Assembly (NCBI RefSeq): GCF_029213205.1
Contig: NZ_JARGNH010000012.1
Span: 1-64,000, forward strand
Direction: 5' to 3'
From: Pseudooceanicola sp.
GTDB lineage: Bacteria; Pseudomonadota; Alphaproteobacteria; Rhodobacterales; Rhodobacteraceae
DNA length: 64,000 nt
Positions 26,551-35,031 of the stretch are shown in pieces (the first letter of the stretch is position 1; every line of letters begins with the position of its first letter). Made by a program: the position numbers and the translations under genes. The notes below the pieces were generated by a model, which worked only from the letters and a program-made list of their open reading frames with translations, had not been told where the DNA came from and ran no database searches.

Positions 26551-27719
26551 AACAGATCCGCCGGGTCGGCCGCCGCCAGCCGCCGGGTGGCGATCATTCC
26601 GGACAAGGCTGAAAACACGACGGTGCCAACGAAGACGATGACTGCCATCTCAAAGGAGATGAACAGGGGCAAGGTCGTCACCGTGGCCATCAGCGTCAGG
26701 ATGCCCCAACCGGCGATGACACCGGGGATGAAGCCGAGCACGCCGAGGATGACAGCCTCTTCGATGACGACGCCAAGAAAGAAACCCTGGCCATAGCCCA
26801 TGGCCTTGAATGTCGCATATTCCCGCAAATGATCGGCGACATCGGCGGACAGGACCTGAAAGACGATGACGATCCCCACGAGGACGCCGATCAGCACGCC
26901 AAAGCCGAAGATGACGCCGGTGGGGCGCTGGGTCTGTTGAAATCGCACCTCTTCGTCCATCGCATCGGCATAGCTGCGAATGCGCAGCGTCGAGTCCGCG
27001 ATCAGAAGTTTCAGACGATCCGCCACCGCGTCGGGCTCTGCCCCGGGGCGAAGCTGCAACAGGATGTGATCCGGGGCGCCAGAGCTGCGCGCGGGAAACA
27101 GCGATAGAAAGGTCTGATCAGAGACCAGGAGATAGCCGTCCCCGCCGAAGCCTCCGCCCCCGGCGAAGGTGTCGTAGGCGGTCAGGGTCCGGCCCTGGGT
27201 TTCGAAGGAGAGCGGCGTCTGCAGTCGGATCGCGGCGGCCTCCTCGCGGGTGAGCCCGCGGGCCAGCCGGTCGAGGATGGCCGCGTCCTTGAGCTGCAGC
27301 ACGTCGACGTCGGCGGCGATTTCGGGTGCCAGGAAATTGGTGCGGAACGGGTCGATGCCGAAGGTCGTCAGGCTGATGTCGGTTTCGCCCCGGTCCCATG
27401 GCACCATCGCCACGAACACCCCCATGCCATCCACGACATCCGGATCGGCAAGCGCCTGAAGCAACCATTGCCGGGCGACGTTGCCGCCGTCTGTCAATGT
27501 GTTGGCGTCAGCGGCAGAGATCAGGATGTCACCCTGAAAGAATTCGTAGGGGCGCAGCGTCGAGGCGCCCATCGAGCTCATGAGTCCAATCTGGACGAAG
27601 ACCAGAACATTCGCAAAGGCCACGCCCGACAATGCCGCGGCGAACCGCCCGCGCTGGTGAACAAGTTGCAGCCAACCGATTGGCAATCGGCCCAATAGCC
27701 GCGCGAGAAGGCGACTCAT
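26547..27719 (-). CDS. ABC transporter permease, DevC type
   Basis: A 390-residue permease with an N-terminal membrane segment (AALSGVAFANVLVFVQIGLM), a periplasmic domain and C-terminal FtsX segments (LREYATFKAMGYGQGFFLGVVIEE). This layout matches DevC-like exporters. It overlaps both neighbours by 4 bp. Confidence 0.9.
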   Translation of the reverse strand: MSRLLARLLGRLPIGWLQLVHQRGRFAAALSGVAFANVLVFVQIGLMSSMGASTLRPYEFFQGDILISAADANTLTDGGNVARQWLLQALADPDVVDGMGVFVAMVPWDRGETDISLTTFGIDPFRTNFLAPEIAADVDVLQLKDAAILDRLARGLTREEAAAIRLQTPLSFETQGRTLTAYDTFAGGGGFGGDGYLLVSDQTFLSLFPARSSGAPDHILLQLRPGAEPDAVADRLKLLIADSTLRIRSYADAMDEEVRFQQTQRPTGVIFGFGVLIGVLVGIVIVFQVLSADVADHLREYATFKAMGYGQGFFLGVVIEEAVILGVLGFIPGVIAGWGILTLMATVTTLPLFISFEMAVIVFVGTVVFSALSGMIATRRLAAADPADLF

Positions 27720-28936
27720 TGGGCCGCCCGCCCGCCCAGGCTGGTGTCGATCCTGGCAATGACTTCGAGGTTGGTGAAGCGCGAGGCGATCTGTGAGGAT
27801 TCTGCATCAAGCGCGACCACGACCTTGATCACCCGGGCATCGGTATTCGCGGCCACGTCATCCGACATCAGCCCTTGCCGTCCGACCGTCAAACCGATGC
27901 TTTCGATTGTTCCGTGCAGGGTGCGCCCGATGGCGCTGGCGACAAGCTCTACCGGTTGGCCGGGCTGAACCGTGGCGATCCGGTCCTGGTAGACTTCCAC
28001 CTCGGCGGTCATCTGACTGATGTCCCCCATCTCCATGACTCCGTCGGAAGGGGGGCGTTGTCCGGGTGTGGCGTGAATGTCGAGGATCGTCCCGGCGATC
28101 GGCGCGACAATGATGCCGCGGGCCAGATCGAGCTTTACCCGCGCGAGTTCGGCCTCGGCAGCCTCGACGTTGCGGGCCGCGACCACCACATCAGCCTGAT
28201 CGTCGATCTCAGTGGACGAGAACCGGGCAAGCGTGGCTTCTGCGCGGGTGACCGCAAGCGCCGCCTCCTGCGCCGCGGTGCGGGCGCTGTCGAGCGTGAC
28301 GCTGGTCGAAACGCCGCGGGCGACAAGCTCTTCGGTGCGGGCGAGGGTTGCCTGCGCTTCGCTATAGGTGCTGCGGGCCTGGTCCAGCGTGGATTGTGAT
28401 TCATCCCTGCTGGCCTGCACGGCGCTGCGCGTCTGCAGATAGGTCGCCCGTCGCACGGCGAGATTGGCCTGCGCCAGGAACACAGCGCTTTCCAGCGCCG
28501 CGCGGTTGTCGAGATAGGCGAGGGATGCGCCACGCGCGACCCGTTCCCCGACGGCGACAAGGATTTCCGCGACACGCGCATCACCTGCGCCGTAAGGCGC
28601 GGCGACCAGGGCCACATCGCCCCGGGGCATCACCCGAGCCAGGCCAACCACATCTGTCGGAAGCATCGTCTCGACCATGTCCTGCGGCAGGTCGATGTCG
28701 GGAGGCAGCGCGATCGGCGTGCCCGATCCGCCACCGGGTTGCAGGCCTGTCAGCGCATAAAATTTCTGCAAGGCGGGCGGTTGGAAATAGAGACCGATGA
28801 CCGCGCCTGTGAACATAAAGACCGGGATCAGCAGCACCAGGAGGTAGCGCTTGCGCATGCGGCGGCCACGGCCTGAAACATCCCCAGACGGCGCATCGAC
28901 AAGCAGTGGCAATTCGGTTTCGGCTGGGCGTGTCAT
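27716..28936 (-). CDS. HlyD/DevB-type efflux adaptor
   Basis: A membrane-fusion protein (406 aa from ATG 28936). A basic stretch (RGRRMRKR) precedes one membrane segment (YLLVLLIPVFMFTGAVIGL). A long coiled-coil hairpin follows (residues about 140-260, rich in A, R, E and Q), then the lipoyl half IIVAPIAGTILDIHATPGQ. AAAGG upstream supports ATG 28936; an in-frame ATG at 28969 would add 11 residues. It opens the second efflux operon. Confidence 0.87.
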   Translation of the reverse strand: MTRPAETELPLLVDAPSGDVSGRGRRMRKRYLLVLLIPVFMFTGAVIGLYFQPPALQKFYALTGLQPGGGSGTPIALPPDIDLPQDMVETMLPTDVVGLARVMPRGDVALVAAPYGAGDARVAEILVAVGERVARGASLAYLDNRAALESAVFLAQANLAVRRATYLQTRSAVQASRDESQSTLDQARSTYSEAQATLARTEELVARGVSTSVTLDSARTAAQEAALAVTRAEATLARFSSTEIDDQADVVVAARNVEAAEAELARVKLDLARGIIVAPIAGTILDIHATPGQRPPSDGVMEMGDISQMTAEVEVYQDRIATVQPGQPVELVASAIGRTLHGTIESIGLTVGRQGLMSDDVAANTDARVIKVVVALDAESSQIASRFTNLEVIARIDTSLGGRAAQ

Positions 28937-29428
28937 TCGAGGGGCCTTTATTGGACGCCGAAGCGCCAAGCGAACTGAAAAAATACCAGGCTCTGACGTG
29001 GGCGCGCCATTTCAGCACTTTTCTGACCTGCCGGGGCGTCGGACCCAAGCAAGATATCTGTGCCGATAGAGGGCGGACTCGCACGAGCCATCCCGCGGTT
29101 CATTCATTGCATCATGGCCCATCGCCCGGCGCTCCGAAAGGTCCGATCCGCCAGCGCCCGCAACGTTCCTTGCATGATCGCACAATCCTTTCCCCGGGCG
29201 TTTGACACATGGCTGGAAGGTGCGATCCTTGCGTTGTATTGGCAGGAAACGCTATGGGACAAGCGCGTCATTGAAGCTACATAATGTGCGTGATTCGCGA
29301 TTTCTCGCGGTCTTCAGTATCCGTTCGGCGTTCGCCCAACGGCGTGGTGTCTGCGCCGCTCAAACCTTGGAAAGAGTCTGAAAACGCCTTCCGAAACTCC
29401 TGTCACAACGCCTCGGCCAGAACGTCGT
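28937..29428. other. Intergenic region between the DevB-type gene and the MFS gene
   Basis: About 490 bp between divergent genes. Open frames here are short (up to 74 residues before the MFS start) and show no family features. I could not find a convincing operator. Both promoters must lie here. Confidence 0.5.
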
Positions 29429-30565
29429 GTGCCGCTCTTCGTTTGCATTGCCGCACTGGTCACCGCCGCGACGTTTGGCTCGCGTCCGACCGTGTCGCTC
29501 TATGCCATCGAGATCGGTATGTCCCCGGCCGAGATCGGCGTGCTGGTTGCTCTCTTTTCGCTATTCCCGCTTTTCCTTACGGTGCCTGCGGGCAATTTCA
29601 TGGATCGCCACGGCACGAGGCAGGTCCTCTACCTCAGCCTGGTCATCACTGCGATCGGGCTGACGTTGCCCTGGATGATTTCGGGCCGGTTCATGCTCTA
29701 TGCCTCCCAGATGTTGGTCGGCTGCGGTTTGACTTTCCATATGCTGGCCGCGCAGAAGACCGCGGGCGATCACCCTGACCCGATGGTTCGGGAACGGCGC
29801 ATCGCTGTCTTCAGCCAAGGGGCCGCGCTTGGCAGTTTCGCGGGGCCCTTCTACACCGGGTTCGTAGGTCAGCACCTCGGATTCGATTGGGCAATGCTGT
29901 TGGTCGCGCCGCTGCTGCTGATCGGCTTGCTGGTCATGCCCTTCGTGCGCACCAGCGCCCCGAACCCCGCTGTGGCGCAAGCGCCCCGGCAACGAATGAG
30001 CGCGACGCGGGTTCTTGGCTATCATCCTTATATGGCGCGCGCGTTCCTCATCAGCTCCCTGGTGCTGTTGGGCAAGGATTTCTACGTCGCCTACTTCCCC
30101 GTCTTCGCTGACGTTCGCGGCATCTCGCCCGCCTGGATCGGGATCATCATCGGCATCCACAACGGGGGTGGGGTGATCATGCGCGTTTTCCAGATCCCGC
30201 TGGTGCGCCGCTTCGGCAAGAGTCCGACGATCATCGGTTCGATCCTGATCAGCGGCATCTTCTTCGTCTTTCTGCCCTTCACCGAAGGCCTTGTCGCGCT
30301 GACTCTGATTTCGCTCGCCATGGGGCTGGGGCTCGGTCTGGGGCAGCCGCTGTCAATCAGCACGACCGTCAACCTGTCGCCGCCGGACAAGACAGGCGAG
30401 GTCCTCGGGGTGCGGCTGACAGCAAACCGCCTGACGCAATTCGTCATGCCGATCGGCTTTGCCGCGATCGTGACGGTGTCGGGGATCACCGGGGCTTTTG
30501 TCTTCGTTGGGCTGGCGATGTCGCTGGGGAGCCTGAGGCTGAACATCCCCGACCCGAAGGCGTGA
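29429..30565 (+). CDS. MFS transporter
   Basis: A 378-residue inner-membrane carrier with about 12 hydrophobic segments. The MFS loop 2-3 motif reads GNFMDRHGTRQVLYLSL and the second half has PLVRRFGKSPTIIGSILISG. GTG 29429 is the first start codon in the frame; no clear ribosome site is seen, so a non-standard or slightly different start is possible. The substrate is unknown; drug/metabolite efflux is the commonest role for this type. A transposase remnant lies just downstream. Confidence 0.85.
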   Translation: MPLFVCIAALVTAATFGSRPTVSLYAIEIGMSPAEIGVLVALFSLFPLFLTVPAGNFMDRHGTRQVLYLSLVITAIGLTLPWMISGRFMLYASQMLVGCGLTFHMLAAQKTAGDHPDPMVRERRIAVFSQGAALGSFAGPFYTGFVGQHLGFDWAMLLVAPLLLIGLLVMPFVRTSAPNPAVAQAPRQRMSATRVLGYHPYMARAFLISSLVLLGKDFYVAYFPVFADVRGISPAWIGIIIGIHNGGGVIMRVFQIPLVRRFGKSPTIIGSILISGIFFVFLPFTEGLVALTLISLAMGLGLGLGQPLSISTTVNLSPPDKTGEVLGVRLTANRLTQFVMPIGFAAIVTVSGITGAFVFVGLAMSLGSLRLNIPDPKA

Positions 30566-30592
30566 GGGCCTCGCTGCCCAGCAGTATCTGAT

Positions 30593-30841
30593 GGCACTGT
30601 CAGGCCATGCCGGCTTGAGGCGGAAGGGGCGGTTCTGCCGCCTGCGCCCAAGACCAAGAAGCACCGTCGCTTCCGCTATTTCAGGACCTCGCCAGAGATC
30701 ATCCGCCTGGCGGTGACGGGATACATCCGCTTCCCGCTGTCGTTCCGGAACCTGGGGGCTGTGGCGGCCCACCCGGGCAGTTGTCTTGCCCGCGTGTTGC
30801 GCGCCCTGAACGAAGAGAATGCGGCGCGCTCTCCCGGGTGA
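30593..30841 (+). mobile_element. Remnant of an IS6-family insertion sequence
   Basis: GGCACTGTCAGGC at 30593 resembles an IS6-family terminal repeat (IS26 ends begin GGCACTGTTGC). From 30650 the frame reads RYFRTSPEIIRLAV then IRFPLSFRNL, the N-terminus of IS6-type transposases. It then changes to unrelated sequence and stops at 30839-30841. The DDE domain is absent. Nothing else is seen in 30566-30995. Confidence 0.6.
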
Positions 30842-30995
30842 GCCATGCCACCGATGGAGCGGCGCGCCTGCCCCGTCCAACACATTCGGAAAATCAGGAG
30901 CATCGGCCTAGCCTCGTTGTCCGGCCCTGCCCATGATCAGAAGGCACGGCCCGCGTTGCCGTGTTTCGACAAATTGTAGCGATAAGGTCCCAATC

Positions 30996-31871
30996 ATGAG
31001 CAGCTTTGAACACGTCCGGTTCGACCCGCCCGCAGGGGGCTATATCCACATCACCTCGCAGGTGACCGACAAGATCGCGGTCATCACCCTGAACCGACCC
31101 AAGTCGGTGAACGTACAAAGCACCGCGATGCTGGAAGAGCTGGACCACGCCATCGACGCGGCGATGGGTGACCGTGAGGTCAATGTTGTGGTGCTGTGCG
31201 GCGCGGGCAAGCATTTCTCGGCCGGGCACGATATCGGCTCGGACGAGGAAATGGCGCATCGCGAGAACTTTCCGCTTGAGGAGGGCGTGCGTGGCCAGTT
31301 CAACCGGCAATGGCGGCTGTACCTCGACAACCACCTGCGCTGGCGGAATGCGCCAAAGCCGATGATCTGCGCAATCCACGGCTATGTCATCTATGGTGGC
31401 TGGCAGATGGCGTCCGTCTGCGACGTGATCTTCGCGGCCGAGGACACCATGCTGCTGGGGTCGGCGTTCCAGTATTTCTCGATCCCCTACGACATCCACC
31501 CGCGCAAGGCGAAGGAGATCCTGTTCCAGAGCCGCTTCATCTCGGCGGCCGAAGCGTGCGACCTCGGCTTCGTCAATCGGGTGGTGCCGAACGACCAGTT
31601 GATGGACGAGGTCATGGCCTATGCCCGCGACGTCGCAGCCAATGATCCGTTCGACATGCGGATGACAAAGCTGGCGATCAACAATGCCCAGGACGCGCAG
31701 GGGTTCTCGGCGCATATCCAGGCCTCGAACGCGACCTATATCACCCGACGCACGGCGCAGATGGATCCCGACTATGCCATTCCGCGGCCGATGGATACCG
31801 GGGTCAAGCGGATGCCGATGGTCGAGGTGGCGATGGAACGGTTTCGCCGGATGAATCCGGACAAGGCGTAA
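30996..31871 (+). CDS. Enoyl-CoA hydratase/isomerase family protein lacking both catalytic glutamates
   Basis: A crotonase-fold protein (291 aa). It shows AVITLNRPKSVNVQ and the oxyanion-hole segments GKHFSAGHDIG and HGYVIYGGWQMASVCDV. The GGGCE position is YGGWQ, and the second catalytic Glu (P-E-I/V in hydratases) is replaced within GSAFQYFSIPYDI. It is therefore unlikely to be an ordinary hydratase; hydrolase, decarboxylase, lyase or isomerase chemistry is possible. ATG 30996 has AAGG upstream. It is the first gene of a same-strand operon with an acyl-CoA synthetase, a second crotonase and a molybdoenzyme. Confidence 0.88.
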   Translation: MSSFEHVRFDPPAGGYIHITSQVTDKIAVITLNRPKSVNVQSTAMLEELDHAIDAAMGDREVNVVVLCGAGKHFSAGHDIGSDEEMAHRENFPLEEGVRGQFNRQWRLYLDNHLRWRNAPKPMICAIHGYVIYGGWQMASVCDVIFAAEDTMLLGSAFQYFSIPYDIHPRKAKEILFQSRFISAAEACDLGFVNRVVPNDQLMDEVMAYARDVAANDPFDMRMTKLAINNAQDAQGFSAHIQASNATYITRRTAQMDPDYAIPRPMDTGVKRMPMVEVAMERFRRMNPDKA

Positions 31872-31884
31872 GGGAGAAAACGCG

Positions 31885-32097
31885 ATGACGACACAGGCGG
31901 CGCACCGGGCACTGTATCTGGCGACAGGCCAGCGGGCGGTGGGCATGGACGCGGCCCGGATCATCGCCGACCTTCGATCTGCCCGCCTTCACGCGGGACG
32001 CCATCGCGACGCTGCCGATCAGGTGATCCGCTGCCGGTCGGCGGGGGGCGGGTGCGAGGTTGGGCGCTGGGTCCAGGGCTGCGCTACAGTACCATAA
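31885..32097 (+). CDS. Small ORF between crotonase and acyl-CoA synthetase (uncertain)
   Basis: A 70-codon frame with a good ribosome site (AGGGAG, 8 bases before ATG). It starts MTTQAAHRALYLATGQRAV and becomes arginine- and glycine-rich later. In another frame the second half reads DLPAFTRDAIATLPI, so this may be a frameshifted fragment of a longer protein. I do not recognise a family. Confidence 0.3.
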   Translation: MTTQAAHRALYLATGQRAVGMDAARIIADLRSARLHAGRHRDAADQVIRCRSAGGGCEVGRWVQGCATVP

Positions 32098-32131
32098 TGC
32101 CCCCCAAGGGGGCGCTTGAGGAGGACAATCC

Positions 32132-34252
32132 ATGACAGATATGAACCGCCCGGCCGGAATCGGCGGGATACTTGCACCGGGCTCGGTCGCCGTGATCGGG
32201 GCGTCGGAGGACCTGACGAAATTCGGTGGACGGCTCTATACCCTGCTGGTCCAGCACAAGTTTCCGGGCGTGATCTATCCGATCAATCCTAAGCGAGAGA
32301 GCCTTCTGGGCATCCAGTGCTACGCCGCCATCGGCGACACGCCGACGGCGCCCGACCTTGCGGTCATGGCGGTGCCGCGCGATCACGTGAAGGCAGCGGT
32401 CCAGGAATGTGCCGCCGCCGGAACGCGGGCGGCGGTCATCATTACCGCCAAGTTCTCGGACTCGGGCGAAGAGGGCGCGGCGCTGGAGCGCGAGATCGTC
32501 GAGATCGCACGCGCCGCCGGGATGCGGCTCATCGGGCCGAACTGCCTGGGCATCATCAGCCCGGCCAACAAGCTGGCGTTGTGTTCGTCCCCCGCGCTGT
32601 TCGTCGACAAGCTGCCCGAGGGGCGGATCGGCATCGTCAGCCAGTCGGGCGCGCTGATGGCCACGATCTTTGACCGGGCACAGACCCGGGGGGTGGGGTT
32701 CTCGCATTGCTTCTCGATCGGCAACCAGGCCGACATGGAACTGTGCGATTTCCTCGAATTCCTGATCGACGATCCGGCGACGGGGGTGATCTGCACCTAT
32801 GTCGAGGGGCTCAAGGACGGTCCTCGGTTCCTCGAAATGGCGGCGCGGGCGCGGGCCGCGGGCAAGCCTATCCTCGCGGTGAAGGCCGGGCGCACCGACT
32901 TTGGCGCGGCGGCCGCGTTCTCGCATACCGCGAGCCTGGCGGGCAGCTACGATGCCTTCGCCACCGCTTGCCGCGAGACCGGCGTGGTCCTGCTGGACGA
33001 TGCCGATGCGATGATCATGCTGGCCGCATCGCTGACCACCTTCGCCACTCCGGCGCGCAGCGATGTGGCGATCCTGACCACTTCGGGCGGCGGCGGCGCG
33101 ATCACTGCCGACCGTCTGGCCGATGCGGGTCTGCCGATGGCCGCGTTCGATGATGGCACGGCAGCGGCGATGGAGGAGCTGTTTGATTCTCACCTCACCC
33201 GGGTCAATCCGATGGACATGGGCGCGGCCAAGTTCGGCGGCTCGACCGCCAATTCGAACAAATGCACGCAGGCGCTGATGAAGGACAGTGGCACCGGACT
33301 CGTGATCGCGCCGATCACGACCTCGCCCGATGTCGCCAAGATCTGCATGGGCATCTGCGACGGCATGGAAATTGCGGCCGAGGGCGGTGCGCGCAAGCCC
33401 TGCCTGATCGTGGTCCAGCCTGGACAGGCGGGTGACAAGGCGCGGGCCGACCTGCGCGCGCGGGGGATGATCTATCTGGAGTCGATCGACGAGGCGATCC
33501 GGGTGGCCGAGGGCTATCGCACGATGCTGGCCAGCAGCCCGCGAAACCCGGCAAGCAGCGGCTCGCCCGGCAAGGCGCCCGAAGGTCTCTCCGGGGCGCT
33601 GGACGAGGCGGCGGCGAAGACCCTGCTGGCCGCTTACGGCGTGCCGGTCAACCGGGGTGAGGTGGTCGCCGAGGCGGGCGAGGGTGCGCTGACGGCTGGG
33701 ATGATGGACGGGCCGCTGGTGGTCAAGGTCGTCTCGCCCGACATCGTGCACAAATCGGACGCGGGCGGCGTGGCACTGAACCTGGCGGGGCCGGAGGAGG
33801 TGTCCGAGGCGATCGCGTCAATGCAAGCGCGGCTGGCAAAAAGCCATCCGGACGCAAAGATCGACGGGTTCCTGGTGCAGGAGATGGTCTCAGGCGCGTT
33901 CGAGATGTTCATCGGCGCGACCAACGATCCGCAATTCGGCCCGATGGTCATGGTGGGTGCGGGCGGTGTTGTGATCGAACTGCTCAAGGACGTGGCGATG
34001 GCACGCGCACCGGTCACACCGGCCGAGGCGACGGCGATGCTGACGGGCCTCAAGGTCGCGCCGCTGCTCGCTGGTTATCGTGGCGCGCCTGCCCTGGACG
34101 TCGCGGCGCTGGCTGATGCGGTGTCGCGGGTCAGCTGGCTGGCGGCCGATCTTGGTGAGGGCTTTGCCGAGCTGGACGTGAATCCGGTGCTGGTCCGTGT
34201 CGCGGGGCAGGGCTGCACGGGCGTTGACGCCCGGATTCTGATGGAGGGCTGA
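32132..34252 (+). CDS. Acyl-CoA synthetase, NDP-forming (fused ACD-type)
   Basis: A 706-residue fused ligase of the acetate-CoA ligase (ADP-forming) family, interconverting an acyl-CoA plus NDP and the free acid plus NTP. The N-terminal CoA-binding domain (VAVIGASEDLTKFGG) precedes ligase domains with the phosphohistidine region FSHTASLAGSYDAF. An ATP-grasp domain follows (VVKVVSPDIVHKSDAGGV, MVMVGAGGVVIELLKD). The paralogue at 58974 has the same layout. Its operon partners suggest activation or release of an unusual acid. Confidence 0.92.
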   Translation: MTDMNRPAGIGGILAPGSVAVIGASEDLTKFGGRLYTLLVQHKFPGVIYPINPKRESLLGIQCYAAIGDTPTAPDLAVMAVPRDHVKAAVQECAAAGTRAAVIITAKFSDSGEEGAALEREIVEIARAAGMRLIGPNCLGIISPANKLALCSSPALFVDKLPEGRIGIVSQSGALMATIFDRAQTRGVGFSHCFSIGNQADMELCDFLEFLIDDPATGVICTYVEGLKDGPRFLEMAARARAAGKPILAVKAGRTDFGAAAAFSHTASLAGSYDAFATACRETGVVLLDDADAMIMLAASLTTFATPARSDVAILTTSGGGGAITADRLADAGLPMAAFDDGTAAAMEELFDSHLTRVNPMDMGAAKFGGSTANSNKCTQALMKDSGTGLVIAPITTSPDVAKICMGICDGMEIAAEGGARKPCLIVVQPGQAGDKARADLRARGMIYLESIDEAIRVAEGYRTMLASSPRNPASSGSPGKAPEGLSGALDEAAAKTLLAAYGVPVNRGEVVAEAGEGALTAGMMDGPLVVKVVSPDIVHKSDAGGVALNLAGPEEVSEAIASMQARLAKSHPDAKIDGFLVQEMVSGAFEMFIGATNDPQFGPMVMVGAGGVVIELLKDVAMARAPVTPAEATAMLTGLKVAPLLAGYRGAPALDVAALADAVSRVSWLAADLGEGFAELDVNPVLVRVAGQGCTGVDARILMEG

Positions 34253-34253
34253 G

Positions 34254-35012
34254 ATGGGCGAGGCACGGGTCATGGAGAGCGGTGTCGAAATCCGCGAGGA
34301 CGGGCCGGTCACGATCGTGACGATCAACCGCCCGAAGAAGATGAACGCTATCAGCAGCGGTGCGGCCAAGGATATCCAGCAGGCCTTTGCCGAGTTCGAC
34401 GCCTCCGACCAGCGGGTGGCGATCATCACCGGCGCGGGTGGCAAGGCGTTCTCGTCAGGCGCCGACGTCACCGACAGGCCAGAGTTCTGGCGTTGCGTGC
34501 CGACCGTCGGCCTCGACACCGCAAAGCCGGTGATCGCTGCCGTGGACGGTTGGTGCATCGGCGGCGGGATGCTGCTCGCCGTGATGGCCGATCTGTGTGT
34601 CTGCACCGAGACGTCGAAGTTTTCCTATCCCGAGGCCAAGGTCGGCATCACCGGCGGCATGATCCCGGCGCTGGCCGCCCGGATCCCGCAAAAGATGGCG
34701 ATGGAGATTATCCTGCTTGGCCGGACGGTCGCGGGCCGCCGCGCCTATGAAATGGGGCTGGTGAACGAGGTCACGCCCGCCGGTGGCCACCTCGACGCGG
34801 CGCTTCAGATGGCGCGCGAGATGGCGGACATGGCGCCGCTGGTGCTGTCCACGCTCAAGACCGCGGTCAACCGTGACGTTTTGGCCCGCGCCCCGGCAGA
34901 GCATATGGTTCATGCGAGAATCGCGCTGGACCGGGTGGCGCAGAGCTATGATTCCAAGGAAGGCGTCGCCGCCTTCCGCGAAAAACGCAAACCGGAATTC
35001 AAGGGCTGCTGA
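34254..35012 (+). CDS. Enoyl-CoA hydratase/isomerase family protein
   Basis: A crotonase-fold enzyme (252 aa) with TIVTINRPKKMNAIS, the oxyanion segment GKAFSSGADV and CIGGGMLLAVMADLCV. The first hydratase Glu (GGGCE) is Leu here, but the second is kept (FSYPEAKVGI). One-Glu crotonases include isomerases and crotonobetainyl-CoA-type enzymes. GGAGGGCTGAG just before the ATG overlaps the stop of the synthetase gene, so they are coupled. An in-frame ATG at 34272 is a minor alternative. Confidence 0.88.
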   Translation: MGEARVMESGVEIREDGPVTIVTINRPKKMNAISSGAAKDIQQAFAEFDASDQRVAIITGAGGKAFSSGADVTDRPEFWRCVPTVGLDTAKPVIAAVDGWCIGGGMLLAVMADLCVCTETSKFSYPEAKVGITGGMIPALAARIPQKMAMEIILLGRTVAGRRAYEMGLVNEVTPAGGHLDAALQMAREMADMAPLVLSTLKTAVNRDVLARAPAEHMVHARIALDRVAQSYDSKEGVAAFREKRKPEFKGC

Positions 35013-35031
35013 GCCTCAGGGAGAGTCCGAC

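Noticed and set aside
32084-33751. 555-codon minus-strand frame
   Set aside because: Antisense to the acyl-CoA synthetase gene, which has clear family motifs on the other strand.
34783-35031. N-terminal extension of the molybdoenzyme frame
   Set aside because: It runs out of frame through the preceding crotonase gene; AGGGAGAG before ATG 35032 gives the natural start.
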